A DNA stretch of 64,000 nucleotides, taken from Actinomycetota bacterium (GTDB lineage: Bacteria; Actinomycetota; UBA4738; HRBIN12). The stretch is taken from assembly GCA_040881665.1 (NCBI GenBank), contig JBBECT010000006.1:1-64000 (forward strand), read 5' to 3'. How positions within the stretch are numbered: position 1 is the first letter of the stretch; every line of letters starts with the position of its first letter. Positions 16,976-24,738 of this stretch are shown piece by piece. The notes below the pieces were generated by a model, which saw only the letters and a program-made list of their open reading frames with translations, had not been told where the DNA came from and ran no database searches. The position numbers were made by a program, and so were the translations under genes.

Positions 16976-17643
16976 CGTGTGTCCTCCATCGTCCTGTGCG
17001 GTCCGTCGGCGGATCCCGCCGCCACTGGTGCGTTCGTTCGATCCGTATCGCCGTCGTCCTGCTGAACGCCGACGTATCGGGCGACGTACTTCGCGATAAC
17101 GTCGACCTCGACGTTCACCGGCGTTCCGGGTCCGGCGCTCCCGAAGGTTGTTGCCGCGAGGGTGTGCGGGATCAACGCCACCGTCAGGGAGGTGGGTCCG
17201 AGCGCGGCGACCGTCAGGCTCACGCCGTCGATCGTGATCGAGCCCTTCTCGACGACGTACCGCCGGAGCCCGGACGGCACCGAGAACGTGATCTCCGCGC
17301 CGGTTCCCTCCGATGACCGGCGGACCTGCAGCACCTCACCGACGCCGTCCACGTGGCCCTGCACGAGATGACCACCGATCCGGGTCGCAAGCGTCAGGGG
17401 CCGTTCCAGGTTGACCGGGTCTCCTCCGGTGAGCCGTCGCAGGCTCGTGCGCCGTTGCGTCTCCGCGGAGACGTCGAACGCGAGGCCCCCGTCGCCACGT
17501 TCGACCACCGTCAGGCATGTGCCGTTCACGGCGATCGAGGCTCCCACCTCAGCGTCGTCCGCCACCGTGGTGCAGGCGATCGCCAGGCGGTCGCCCTCGA
17601 ACGATCGCACCTCGCCGAGCTCCTCAATGATCCCGGTGAACAT
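16972..17643 (-). CDS. ribE: Riboflavin synthase alpha subunit
   Basis: Dismutates two lumazine molecules into riboflavin. The 223-residue protein begins with the hallmark MFTGIIEELGEV and consists of two lumazine-binding repeats: ASIAVNGTCLTVV in the first and KGSITIDGVSLTVAAL in the second. GHLVQGHVDGVG lies at their junction. The last 30 residues are acidic and unconserved. It overlaps the 3' end of ribD by 20 bases and ribBA by four. Confidence 0.96.
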   Translation of the reverse strand: MFTGIIEELGEVRSFEGDRLAIACTTVADDAEVGASIAVNGTCLTVVERGDGGLAFDVSAETQRRTSLRRLTGGDPVNLERPLTLATRIGGHLVQGHVDGVGEVLQVRRSSEGTGAEITFSVPSGLRRYVVEKGSITIDGVSLTVAALGPTSLTVALIPHTLAATTFGSAGPGTPVNVEVDVIAKYVARYVGVQQDDGDTDRTNAPVAAGSADGPHRTMEDTR

Positions 17644-18769
17644 GAGCCTCCACCCGCACGTCGTCGCCGATCCGATCGACCGCGTCGATCCGAAGGTCGA
17701 GGGCCTCGGTCACCGGAGCGAATCCGGTCCCTCCCAAGGCCCCCGGTGCCTCGATGCCTCCGAGCAGCTTCGGAGCCAGGTAGAGGACGACCTGGTCGAT
17801 CAGTCCCGCGCTCGCGAAACCCCACGCCAACGTCGGCCCGCCCTCGAGGAGCACGCCCTGCACGTCCCGCTTCCCGAGATCTTCGAGCAGCGGTCGGAGG
17901 GCGACGAGGCCTCCCCGCTCGTCCTCGGTTCCGCGTGTCCCGTCCAGCACGAGCACCTCGGCACCGGCAGCTCGCCACGCGTCCCGCACCGAGCTCGGCG
18001 AGCGCTCCGTGGTCGCGACGAGCGTCGGCGGCGCACCGTCGAACAGCGCACCGCTCGCCGGAGTGCCGCCCGCGGCGTCCACGAGGACCCGCATGGTGGG
18101 CCTGGCGCGCGAGCCCTCGAGCTGGACCGTGAGCGACGGATCGTCGGCGAGCGCCGTTCCGGCACCGACGACGATCGCATCCGCCCACGCGCGCATCGCG
18201 TGCACGTCCCGGCGAGCCGCCTCGCCCGTGATCCACCGGGACGTCCCGTCGCGGGCGGCCACCTTGCCGTCGAGGGTCGCAGCCGCCTTCCATCGCACGA
18301 TCGGAAGACCGGTGCGGACATGGTGCAGGTAGGCGCCGTTCAACCGGTCCGCCGCGCCGCGATGGGCACCCGCTCGCACCTGCACACCCGCCGTCCGAAG
18401 CCGTCGTGCGCCCCGGCCGTCCACGAGGGGGTTCGGATCCGGCGAGGCGTACTCCACCCGCGCGATGCCCGCATCGATCACGGCGGCGGTGCACGCCGGG
18501 GTCCGTCCCTGGTGATCGCAGGGCTCGAGGGTGCACACGAGGGTCGCTCCGCGCGCGCGATCTCCTGCCGCCCGGAGCGCGACGACCTCGGCGTGCGGCG
18601 TTCCGGGACCGTCGTGGAACCCGTCGCCGACGATCGCGCCGTCGCGCAGCACGACCGCCCCGACGAGCGGATTGGGCGACACGCGCCCGGATCCCCGCGC
18701 TGCGAGCTCGAGCGCGCGTGCGAACGCCGCGTCGAGGGAGGAGGTCCCGGTTGCCTGCCCCTGTTCCAC
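17624..18769 (-). CDS. ribD: Bifunctional riboflavin deaminase/reductase
   Basis: Performs the second and third riboflavin steps. The N-terminal deaminase domain has the zinc site TPHAEVVAL and CTLEPCDHQGRTPAC with catalytic Glu. The C-terminal domain is the NADPH-dependent reductase (RWKAAATLDGKVAARDG; VLLEGGPTLAWGF). The start is GTG at 18769, six bases after AAAGG; open frame further upstream runs into the riboswitch and is not coding. Length is 381 residues. It is the first gene of the operon, so FMN feedback at the riboswitch would control the whole pathway. Confidence 0.95.
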   Translation of the reverse strand: MEQGQATGTSSLDAAFARALELAARGSGRVSPNPLVGAVVLRDGAIVGDGFHDGPGTPHAEVVALRAAGDRARGATLVCTLEPCDHQGRTPACTAAVIDAGIARVEYASPDPNPLVDGRGARRLRTAGVQVRAGAHRGAADRLNGAYLHHVRTGLPIVRWKAAATLDGKVAARDGTSRWITGEAARRDVHAMRAWADAIVVGAGTALADDPSLTVQLEGSRARPTMRVLVDAAGGTPASGALFDGAPPTLVATTERSPSSVRDAWRAAGAEVLVLDGTRGTEDERGGLVALRPLLEDLGKRDVQGVLLEGGPTLAWGFASAGLIDQVVLYLAPKLLGGIEAPGALGGTGFAPVTEALDLRIDAVDRIGDDVRVEAHVHRDH

Positions 18770-18847
18770 GAACGACCTTTCCCGGAGCAAGGGTGGGAGC
18801 AACCACGGCCGCGAGCACTCGTGCCGAGGCACGACGCACCGGCCGAC

Positions 18848-18971
18848 GTCTCCTCCCATCCCGACTTTCACGGTCGGTCCCGGAGTTCCACCGGGTCAGC
18901 CCTCGTGCGTGTCGCGCCGAGGGGTCGCGGACTCTCACCGCCGGTGGGGAATCGCACCCCGCCCCGAAGAC
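18848..18971 (-). promoter_or_regulatory. FMN riboswitch (RFN element)
   Basis: The minus strand reads as a canonical RFN element: CTTCGGGGCGGGGTGCGATT, CCCACCGGCGGTGAGAGTCC, GCTGACCCGGTGGAACTCC, then GACCGTGAAAGTCGGGATGG and GAGGAGACG. It folds FMN-binding RNA upstream of ribD. About 75 bases separate it from the ribD start; they contain GTGCCTCGGCAC and the AAAGG Shine-Dalgarno. There is no U-run, so control by masking the Shine-Dalgarno is more likely than transcription termination. Confidence 0.95.
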
Positions 18972-18988
18972 GTAGCTATCTGCCAGGC

Positions 18989-18994
18989 AGTATA
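18989..18994 (-). promoter_or_regulatory. -10 box of the riboflavin operon promoter
   Basis: TATACT (in GGCGTATACTGCC) on the minus strand lies about 18 bases upstream of the first riboswitch nucleotides, so transcription would begin just before the RFN element. The -35 region is weak, with only GAGCGT at the right distance. Confidence 0.55.
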
Positions 18995-19092
18995 CGCCTC
19001 CGTTCGAGAGGACGCTCAGGCCGGAGTCGGTCAGCCGATGACCCGCGGACATCCGGTTGACCACCGGGTCCCGGTGCTCGGATGATGGCCCG

Positions 19093-20187
19093 GTGAGCGG
19101 CGAGGAGACCACCGCCCCCGAGGGGATCTCGGTCGAGGAGCTGCAGCTGGCGACACGCAACCACGGGATGCCGCTCGAAGCGCTGCGCTACGACCTCACG
19201 CCGGCGGGGATGCACTACCTCCTGATCCACTACGACGTCCCCGAGGTCGACCCGGCGACGTGGTCCCTTCGGATCGACGGCGGCGTCGATCGTCCGGCGA
19301 CCTTCGACCTCGCCGCACTTCGCGCGCGTCCACGCCGGACCGTCACGACGACGATGGAGTGCGCGGGCAACGGTCGGGCGCTGCTGACACCGCGTGCGAT
19401 CAGTCAGCCCTGGCTCCGAGAGGCGGTCGGCACTGCTGCGTGGAGTGGCGTGCCCCTGACCGCTCTCCTCGACGAGGTGGGGGTGCGCGACGACACGGTC
19501 GAGCTCGTGTTCACCGGACTCGACCGTGGCATCGAAGGCGGGATCGAACAGGCGTACGCCCGGAGCCTGCCGGTGATGGAGTGCCGCCGTGAGGAGGTGC
19601 TCCTCGCCGACGTGATGAACGGGGCGCCTCTGCTTCCCCAGCACGGAGCACCCGTGCGGCTGCTTGTGCCCGGCTGGTACGGCATGACGAACGTGAAGTG
19701 GCTCGCGCGGATCGACGCGGTGTCCGAGCCGTTCCGCGGGTACCAACAAGAGAAGGGGTACCGGTTCCGCACGAACGAACACGACCCAGGCGACCCGGTG
19801 ACACGGATCGCGCCGCGGGCGCTCGTCGAGCCCCCCGGCGTCCCCGACTTCATGACCCGCGCGCGATCGGCTCCCCCCGGCCCCACGCTCCTGCGGGGTC
19901 GCGCGTGGTCCGGACGAGGCCCGATCCGAGCCGTCGACGTCAGCACGGACGACGGCGCGACCTGGGCGACTGCCGAGCTCGGGCCGGAGATCTCACCGTG
20001 GGCGTGGCGATCGTGGCAGGCTCCGTGGAACGCGACCGAGGGCACGCACGTGATCCGTGCCAGGGCGCGGGATGCGACCGGGCGGGTCCAGCCCGATGAA
20101 CCCACGTGGAACGTCGGTGGCTATGCGAACAACGCCGTGCAACGGGTACCGGTGCACGTCCAGGGCGGCATCGAAACCGCGGGGTGA
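19093..20187 (+). CDS. Sulfite-oxidase-like molybdopterin oxidoreductase
   Basis: Predicted molybdenum-cofactor enzyme of about 364 residues. The central oxidoreductase domain shows the Moco-binding region with its conserved Cys in TTMECAGNGRALL, LTALLDEVGV and RLLVPGWYGMTNVKWL. The C-terminal third is the Mo-oxidoreductase dimerisation (Ig-like) domain (RAVDVSTDDGATW; NVGGYANNAVQRVPV). No heme domain and no clear signal peptide are present, so electron acceptor and location are unknown. The GTG at 19093 is chosen because it begins a typical N-terminus; an upstream start at 19057 is less likely. It stands alone on the plus strand, diverging from ribD and nearly abutting the convergent REC-GGDDF gene. 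Confidence 0.85.
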   Translation: MSGEETTAPEGISVEELQLATRNHGMPLEALRYDLTPAGMHYLLIHYDVPEVDPATWSLRIDGGVDRPATFDLAALRARPRRTVTTTMECAGNGRALLTPRAISQPWLREAVGTAAWSGVPLTALLDEVGVRDDTVELVFTGLDRGIEGGIEQAYARSLPVMECRREEVLLADVMNGAPLLPQHGAPVRLLVPGWYGMTNVKWLARIDAVSEPFRGYQQEKGYRFRTNEHDPGDPVTRIAPRALVEPPGVPDFMTRARSAPPGPTLLRGRAWSGRGPIRAVDVSTDDGATWATAELGPEISPWAWRSWQAPWNATEGTHVIRARARDATGRVQPDEPTWNVGGYANNAVQRVPVHVQGGIETAG

Positions 20188-20203
20188 TCGTCCGGGCGCT
20201 GAG

Positions 20204-21136
20204 CTACTCGGGGGTTCGCCGGTCGACCGCGTAGGAGGAACCGGGCTCGCGCTTGGCGAACTGCTTCATCTCCGTCGCGACCGAGACGGCGTTCGCGTAG
20301 TGTTCGAAACCCCGTTTCGCCGTCGTGGCGACGCCGACGGAGATCGCGACGAGCGGGATCTCCTGCAGGACTCCCTTGCGATCCTCCATCTTCACGAACC
20401 CGCGCTCGAGGTCCTCGGGCTCGTAGAACTCGATCCGATGCTCGTCGAAGCGAGCCGTGATGCGTTTCGCGGCCTCCTCGGCCACCTCCGGTGGTACGAC
20501 CGCGACGAAATCGTCGCCACCGACGTGCCCGACGAACCCTTCGGAGGCCCCGTACTCGGCGACGGCGTCCTGGATGATGCGCGCCGTGGTCTGGATCAAC
20601 CGGTCACCGCGAACGAACCCCTTCTGGTCGTTGTAGGTCTTGAAGTTGTCCAGGTCGCAATACAGGACGGCGAACGGGGTCCCGTTGCCGACCATGCGCT
20701 CGATCTCCTCCTGGATGCGGATGTTGCCGGGAAGGCCGGTGAGCGGCGAGAGGTTCCGCATCTCCTTCGCGCGGCGCAGGGTGCCCTTCACGCGCGCGAG
20801 CAGTTCGATCGGGTCGAACGGCTTGATGATGTAGTCGTCGGCGCCGGCGGTCAGCCCCAACACCTTGTCGGTCGACAGCGCCTTCGCGGTGAGCATGATG
20901 ATGCTGGTGTTCGAGGTCTTCGGGTTCTTCCGCAACCGCTGCGCGACCTCGAAGCCGTCGATCCGGGGCATCATCACGTCGAGGAGGACCAGGTCGGGGT
21001 GGAGCTCGTCGGCCTTCGACAGGGCCTCTTCCCCATCGCCGGCGACCGAGACGTCGTAGCCGGCCGAGCGGAGGTTGACCTCGACGAACCGTGCGATGTC
21101 CGGATCGTCGTCGACGACGAGGATCGTCTCGGGCAT
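20204..21136 (-). CDS. Response regulator with GGDEF-type (GGDDF) output domain
   Basis: Two-domain cytosolic signalling protein of 310 residues. The receiver domain (1-120) has the acidic pocket VDDDPD, phospho-acceptor Asp in LLDVMMP, LTAKA and KPFDP. The output (about 130-295) is a diguanylate-cyclase-like domain: LTGLPG, CDLDNFKTYNDQKGFVRGD and the active-site loop VGGDDF. The signature is GGDDF, not GGDEF, and no RxxD inhibitory site precedes it. It may make c-di-GMP when phosphorylated, but activity is uncertain. The start shares one base with the rpe stop. No partner kinase is adjacent. Confidence 0.9.
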   Translation of the reverse strand: MPETILVVDDDPDIARFVEVNLRSAGYDVSVAGDGEEALSKADELHPDLVLLDVMMPRIDGFEVAQRLRKNPKTSNTSIIMLTAKALSTDKVLGLTAGADDYIIKPFDPIELLARVKGTLRRAKEMRNLSPLTGLPGNIRIQEEIERMVGNGTPFAVLYCDLDNFKTYNDQKGFVRGDRLIQTTARIIQDAVAEYGASEGFVGHVGGDDFVAVVPPEVAEEAAKRITARFDEHRIEFYEPEDLERGFVKMEDRKGVLQEIPLVAISVGVATTAKRGFEHYANAVSVATEMKQFAKREPGSSYAVDRRTPE

Positions 21137-21813
21137 CAGGCCGCCCTCCTTCCACCCTGTGCGATCGCCGCGAGGCGTCCCGCGGCGTCCGCGATATCCG
21201 GTTGGCCGAACACTCCCGACGCCGCGATCAACACGTTCGCTCCCGCGTCGACGGCGCGCTGCGCGTTCGCGATCTTCACGCCCCCGTCGATCTCGAGATC
21301 CACGTCGAGACCCTGGCGATCGATCTCGGCGCGTGCCGACTCGAGCCGCGGGTACACCTCCTCGTTGAGCGTCTGCCCCGACCAGCCGGGTCGGATGCTC
21401 ATCAGCATCAGGTCGTCGATCCGTTCCAGGTGCGGCGCGACCTCGTCGACCGGGGTCTCGAGGTTGAGGGTGAGACCGACGCCGAGTCCGGCGTCCCGGG
21501 CCTTGCCGATCGCGGAACCGGGGTCGCCGACCGCCTCGACGTGGAACGACACCATGTCGAGCCCCGCTTCGCGGAGTTCGTCGAAGAAGCTCTCGGGGGC
21601 GTCAACCATGAGATGGCCGTGCAGCACCCGCTCGGTCACGGGGCGCAGCGAGGCCACCACGACCGCCCCGAGGGCGATCGGGGGCACGAAATGCCCGTCC
21701 ATGATGTCCACGTGGACTACCTCGGCGTACGGTTCCACGAGCTTGACCTGGTCGGCCAGGTACGCGAGATCCGCTCCGAGGATCGACGCTGAGAGCTTGC
21801 CGCTCGTGCTCAC
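21136..21813 (-). CDS. rpe: Ribulose-phosphate 3-epimerase
   Basis: Interconverts ribulose 5-phosphate and xylulose 5-phosphate in the pentose phosphate pathway. The 225-residue TIM barrel has SASILGADLAYL, the metal ligands in VVHVDIMDGHFVPP, HLMVDAPE, and the phosphate-binding DLEIDGGV and IAASGVFG. GTG at 21813 lies seven bases after a TAGGAT box, suggesting a leaderless transcript. That box overlaps the rsmB stop region, so rpe may be transcribed both from this site and with the upstream rsmB. Ribulose 5-phosphate is also the RibB substrate. Confidence 0.95.
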   Translation of the reverse strand: MSTSGKLSASILGADLAYLADQVKLVEPYAEVVHVDIMDGHFVPPIALGAVVVASLRPVTERVLHGHLMVDAPESFFDELREAGLDMVSFHVEAVGDPGSAIGKARDAGLGVGLTLNLETPVDEVAPHLERIDDLMLMSIRPGWSGQTLNEEVYPRLESARAEIDRQGLDVDLEIDGGVKIANAQRAVDAGANVLIAASGVFGQPDIADAAGRLAAIAQGGRRAA

Positions 21814-21820
21814 GAGGCCA

Positions 21821-21826
21821 ATCCTA
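21821..21826 (-). promoter_or_regulatory. -10 box of a predicted leaderless rpe promoter
   Basis: TAGGAT on the minus strand ends seven bases before the rpe GTG and overlaps the rsmB stop codon. No -35 hexamer is evident. The spacing is the same as at argF, fmt, metK and mltG. Confidence 0.42.
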
Positions 21827-23158
21827 CCGGGGCGAACCCCCCTCGCCGGGAGGCCCGCCCCCCCTCGGCGGAGACCGCCCTTTCGTGAACCCGGCGAGGA
21901 ACATCCCGTCTGTGCCGTGCAGGTGCGGCCAGAGCCGGATCCGTTCGCTCGGCCCGTCGGGGCCGTCGATCGCCGTCGGAACCAGGTCCGGACGGGCGCG
22001 CACGAGGGCGTCGCACACGGCCACCGTCTCGGCCCGGGGGAAGGTGCAGACCGAGTACACGAGCCGTCCTCCCGGGCGCAGCAGGTCCGCGACGGCGGTC
22101 GCGATCGCTACCTGGAGCCGCGCGAGCTCGGACAAGCGCCCCTCGTCCGGACGCCACAGCAGCTCGGGTCGCCTGCGCGCCGAGCCGATCCCCGTGCACG
22201 GAGCGTCGACGAGGACCCGGTCGAAGGTGCCCGGGCGCAGGGCCGGGCGCCGAGCGTCCTGGACGAGCGGCGATGCGTCGGTCCGCAGACGACGAAGGGC
22301 CCCCGCCGCCAGCAGCGCCCTCCCGACGCCGACGTCCGCGGCGACCAGATGCCCGTCCGGGGCGACCGCGCACGCGAGGATCCCCGCCTTGCCCCCGGGA
22401 CCCGCGCACGCATCGAGCACGCGCTCCCCCGCGAGCGCGCCGACCGCGTGTCCGACGAACGCCGACGCCTGGTCCTGGACCGCGAAGGCTCCGCGCGCGT
22501 ACCCGGGAAGGTCCTCAACGGCGCTTCCCTCGACGAGGAGGCAGTCGGGCGCGATGACTCCCCGACGAGGATCCAGACCCGCCTCTCGGAACGACGCCTC
22601 GAGCTCCTCGACGTTCGCGACGCACGGGTTCGCGCGGACGCACAGCGGAGCGCGCTCGGCGAATGCGCCGGCGGCCCGCTCCAGGTCGCCGTCGCCGACG
22701 AGATTCCGCAGCTCGCCGACGATCCACGGGCTCATGCCCGCGCGGATCCCGATCGCGTCGTTGCCGTCCCCCTCGGGCAGCGGCGGAGGGTCGGCCGCGA
22801 GCGCCCGCAGGATCGCGTTCACGTAGCCGCGCTCCCGACCCGTGGCGAGCGAGACCGTCTCGCCCACGGCCGCGTGCGGAGGGATGCGCAGCTCCAACAA
22901 CTGGTAGGTCCCGAGGCGAAGAAGCGTCCGGGCACGCTCGCTCATCCGAGGGACCGGACGGTCCGCGTCCCGTCCGATCGCGTGGTCGATCCGGCGCAGA
23001 CGGCGGAGCGTTCCGTAGGTCAGCTCGGTGGCAAGATCGCGGTCGCGACGATCGAGCGCCGTGGCGCGCAAGGCCGACCGCAACGCCAGGTTCGAGTACG
23101 CGCCGCGCTCGCAGACGTCGCCGATCACCTGCGCGGCGATCCCTCGGGCCGTGCTCAT
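21824..23158 (-). CDS. rsmB: 16S rRNA m5C967 methyltransferase
   Basis: Methylates cytosine 967 of 16S rRNA with S-adenosylmethionine. The 444-residue protein has an N-terminal NusB-like RNA-binding domain (about 1-130) and a C-terminal RsmB/Nop2 methyltransferase domain: AdoMet loop DACAGPGGKAGIL, catalytic-site DAPCTGIGSARRRPELLW, and nucleophile Cys in VYSVCTFPRAE. The start overlaps the fmt stop by four bases (ATGA). It belongs to the def-fmt-rsmB group typical of bacteria. Confidence 0.95.
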   Translation of the reverse strand: MSTARGIAAQVIGDVCERGAYSNLALRSALRATALDRRDRDLATELTYGTLRRLRRIDHAIGRDADRPVPRMSERARTLLRLGTYQLLELRIPPHAAVGETVSLATGRERGYVNAILRALAADPPPLPEGDGNDAIGIRAGMSPWIVGELRNLVGDGDLERAAGAFAERAPLCVRANPCVANVEELEASFREAGLDPRRGVIAPDCLLVEGSAVEDLPGYARGAFAVQDQASAFVGHAVGALAGERVLDACAGPGGKAGILACAVAPDGHLVAADVGVGRALLAAGALRRLRTDASPLVQDARRPALRPGTFDRVLVDAPCTGIGSARRRPELLWRPDEGRLSELARLQVAIATAVADLLRPGGRLVYSVCTFPRAETVAVCDALVRARPDLVPTAIDGPDGPSERIRLWPHLHGTDGMFLAGFTKGRSPPRGGGPPGEGGSPR

Positions 23159-24123
23159 CCCAGGCGTTCGCCGGCCTCGATCCGGGCGCCGCGCGCGAAC
23201 GCCGCTCCGTCCATCCGGCCACGGCCCTCCGGTCCGACCTCCAGGAGCGCGACCGATCCGCTCCCCGTCGCCACGAGGGGCGTCGCGTCGGCTCCCGGGA
23301 CGATCGTGCCCGGCGCGTCCGGGGCGTCCTGCGCGCCCGGGGGCGGGGCGTCCGCGTCGATCGCCGCGGCCCGGAACACCTTGAGACCCTTCCCACGGAA
23401 CCTCGTGGTGGCCGCGGGTGCCGGGGACAGGGCCCGGACGCGCCGAACGAGCTCGCGCGCGGCGCCCGACCAGTCCACGACCCGGTCGGCGGGTCCGAGC
23501 TTCGGAGCCCAGGTCGCCTTCGTCGGATCCTGGATCCGCGGGGAGAGGGCATCGCGTGCCGCGGCATCCAGGGTCTGGACCAGCAGCTCGCCGCCGGCCG
23601 CCGCGAGCCGGAGTCCTAGGGCTCCCGCATCTTCGTCGGACCCGATCACGATCGGCCGCTGCAGAAGGATCGGGCCCGTGTCGAGTCCCTCGTCCATCCG
23701 CATCGTCGTCACGCCGGTCTCGTCCAGGCCGGCCAGCAACGCATGCTGGACCGGAGCGGCGCCGCGCAGTGCGGGCAACAGCGAGAAGTGCAGGTTCACG
23801 GCACCCCGCGGCGCCAGGCCGAGCAGCTCCCCGGTGAGCAGCTCTCCGAAGGCGACCACGACGAGGACGTCCGGTGCCGCCTCTCGCACCCGCTGCGTCC
23901 CTCCGCCGTCACGGATCGTCGCCGTCTCCAGCAGCGGCCGGCCCGCCACGTGCGCGGCGTCGGCGACCGCTGTAGGACGCAGCTTCGATCCGCGCCCCGC
24001 TGGACGAGGGGCCGCCGTGACCACCAGAGCGATCTCGTGGGCCGATGCGTCGATCGCGGCGAGCGCGGGCACCGACCAGGGATCGTTCCCGAGGAACACG
24101 ACGCGGAGCGGGGCTTGGTCCAC
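23155..24123 (-). CDS. fmt: Methionyl-tRNA formyltransferase
   Basis: Formylates initiator Met-tRNA using 10-formyl-THF. The 322-residue protein has VVFLGNDPWSVPAL at the start, the catalytic Asn-His-Ser region GAVNLHFSLLPALRGAAPVQ, Asp in MDEGLDTGPIL, and a C-terminal OB-like tRNA-binding domain. The start is GTG at 24123, seven bases after a TATCGT box; longer open frame upstream belongs to def in another frame. It follows def by 26 bases and overlaps rsmB. Confidence 0.94.
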   Translation of the reverse strand: MDQAPLRVVFLGNDPWSVPALAAIDASAHEIALVVTAAPRPAGRGSKLRPTAVADAAHVAGRPLLETATIRDGGGTQRVREAAPDVLVVVAFGELLTGELLGLAPRGAVNLHFSLLPALRGAAPVQHALLAGLDETGVTTMRMDEGLDTGPILLQRPIVIGSDEDAGALGLRLAAAGGELLVQTLDAAARDALSPRIQDPTKATWAPKLGPADRVVDWSGAARELVRRVRALSPAPAATTRFRGKGLKVFRAAAIDADAPPPGAQDAPDAPGTIVPGADATPLVATGSGSVALLEVGPEGRGRMDGAAFARGARIEAGERLG

Positions 24124-24130
24124 GACGCGG

Positions 24131-24136
24131 ACGATA
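24131..24136 (-). promoter_or_regulatory. -10-like box seven bases before fmt
   Basis: TATCGT on the minus strand fits TANNNT and ends seven bases before the fmt GTG, in the 26-base gap after def. It may give fmt a separate leaderless transcript. The hexamer is less convincing than those at metK or argF. Confidence 0.3.
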
Positions 24137-24149
24137 CCCCCGTCGGGAC

Positions 24150-24665
24150 TCAGGCCTCCGACGTTCTCGCCGCGCGCTGCAGCTCGAGCTGGCGGAGCTG
24201 GCGCATGACGTCCTTGCGACCCGCGTCGTCCAAACGGTCGATGTAGAGGAGCCCGTCGAGGTGATCGGTCTCGTGCTGGAAGATGCGGGCGAGCAACCCC
24301 TCGGCGACGACCTCGACATCTCGCCCCTTGAGGTCGTGTCCCCGGATCCTCGCGCGGGCCGCGCGCCGCGTGGGGTGGAACGGCCCGGGGATCGACAGGC
24401 ACCCTTCGTCCTGGACCAACTCGCCCTCGAGGTCCTCGACCACCGCGTTCGCGAGGAAGCCCCGATTGCCCGCGCCGTCGTCGTAGACGAAGAACCGGCT
24501 CGCGATACCGACCTGCGGTGCGGCCAGTCCGACGCCCGGTGCGTCCTCCATCGTCTCGAACATGTCGTCGACGAGCCGTCGCAACGAGCGGTCGAAGCGC
24601 TCGACCGGCCGGGTCGCCTCGCGCAGGACGGGATCCCCCAGCGTTCGGATCGACATCAGCGACAT
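24150..24665 (-). CDS. def: Peptide deformylase
   Basis: Removes the N-formyl group from nascent proteins. The 171-residue protein has all three metal-site motifs: GVGLAAPQVG, EGCLSIPG with the Cys ligand, and QHETDHLDG, the HExxH site. Two nearby ATGs are possible (24665 and 24656; protein MSLMSIRTLGD). It sits between priA and fmt, in the order priA-def-fmt-rsmB common in Actinobacteria. Confidence 0.95.
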   Translation of the reverse strand: MSLMSIRTLGDPVLREATRPVERFDRSLRRLVDDMFETMEDAPGVGLAAPQVGIASRFFVYDDGAGNRGFLANAVVEDLEGELVQDEGCLSIPGPFHPTRRAARARIRGHDLKGRDVEVVAEGLLARIFQHETDHLDGLLYIDRLDDAGRKDVMRQLRQLELQRAARTSEA

Positions 24666-24738
24666 CGTCTCTGCGGCTCCTCTCCCGTCCGCGTCGTCGC
24701 GCGGTCCCGGCGTGTTCGCTCGACCCGTTCGTGCGTGA

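Noticed and set aside
20057-24208. A 1383-codon open frame on the plus strand
   Set aside because: It lies antisense to rpe, rsmB, fmt and the REC-GGDDF gene, all of which have clear family motifs. Long antisense frames are expected in GC-rich DNA, and this one has Arg/Pro/Ala-rich low-information sequence.
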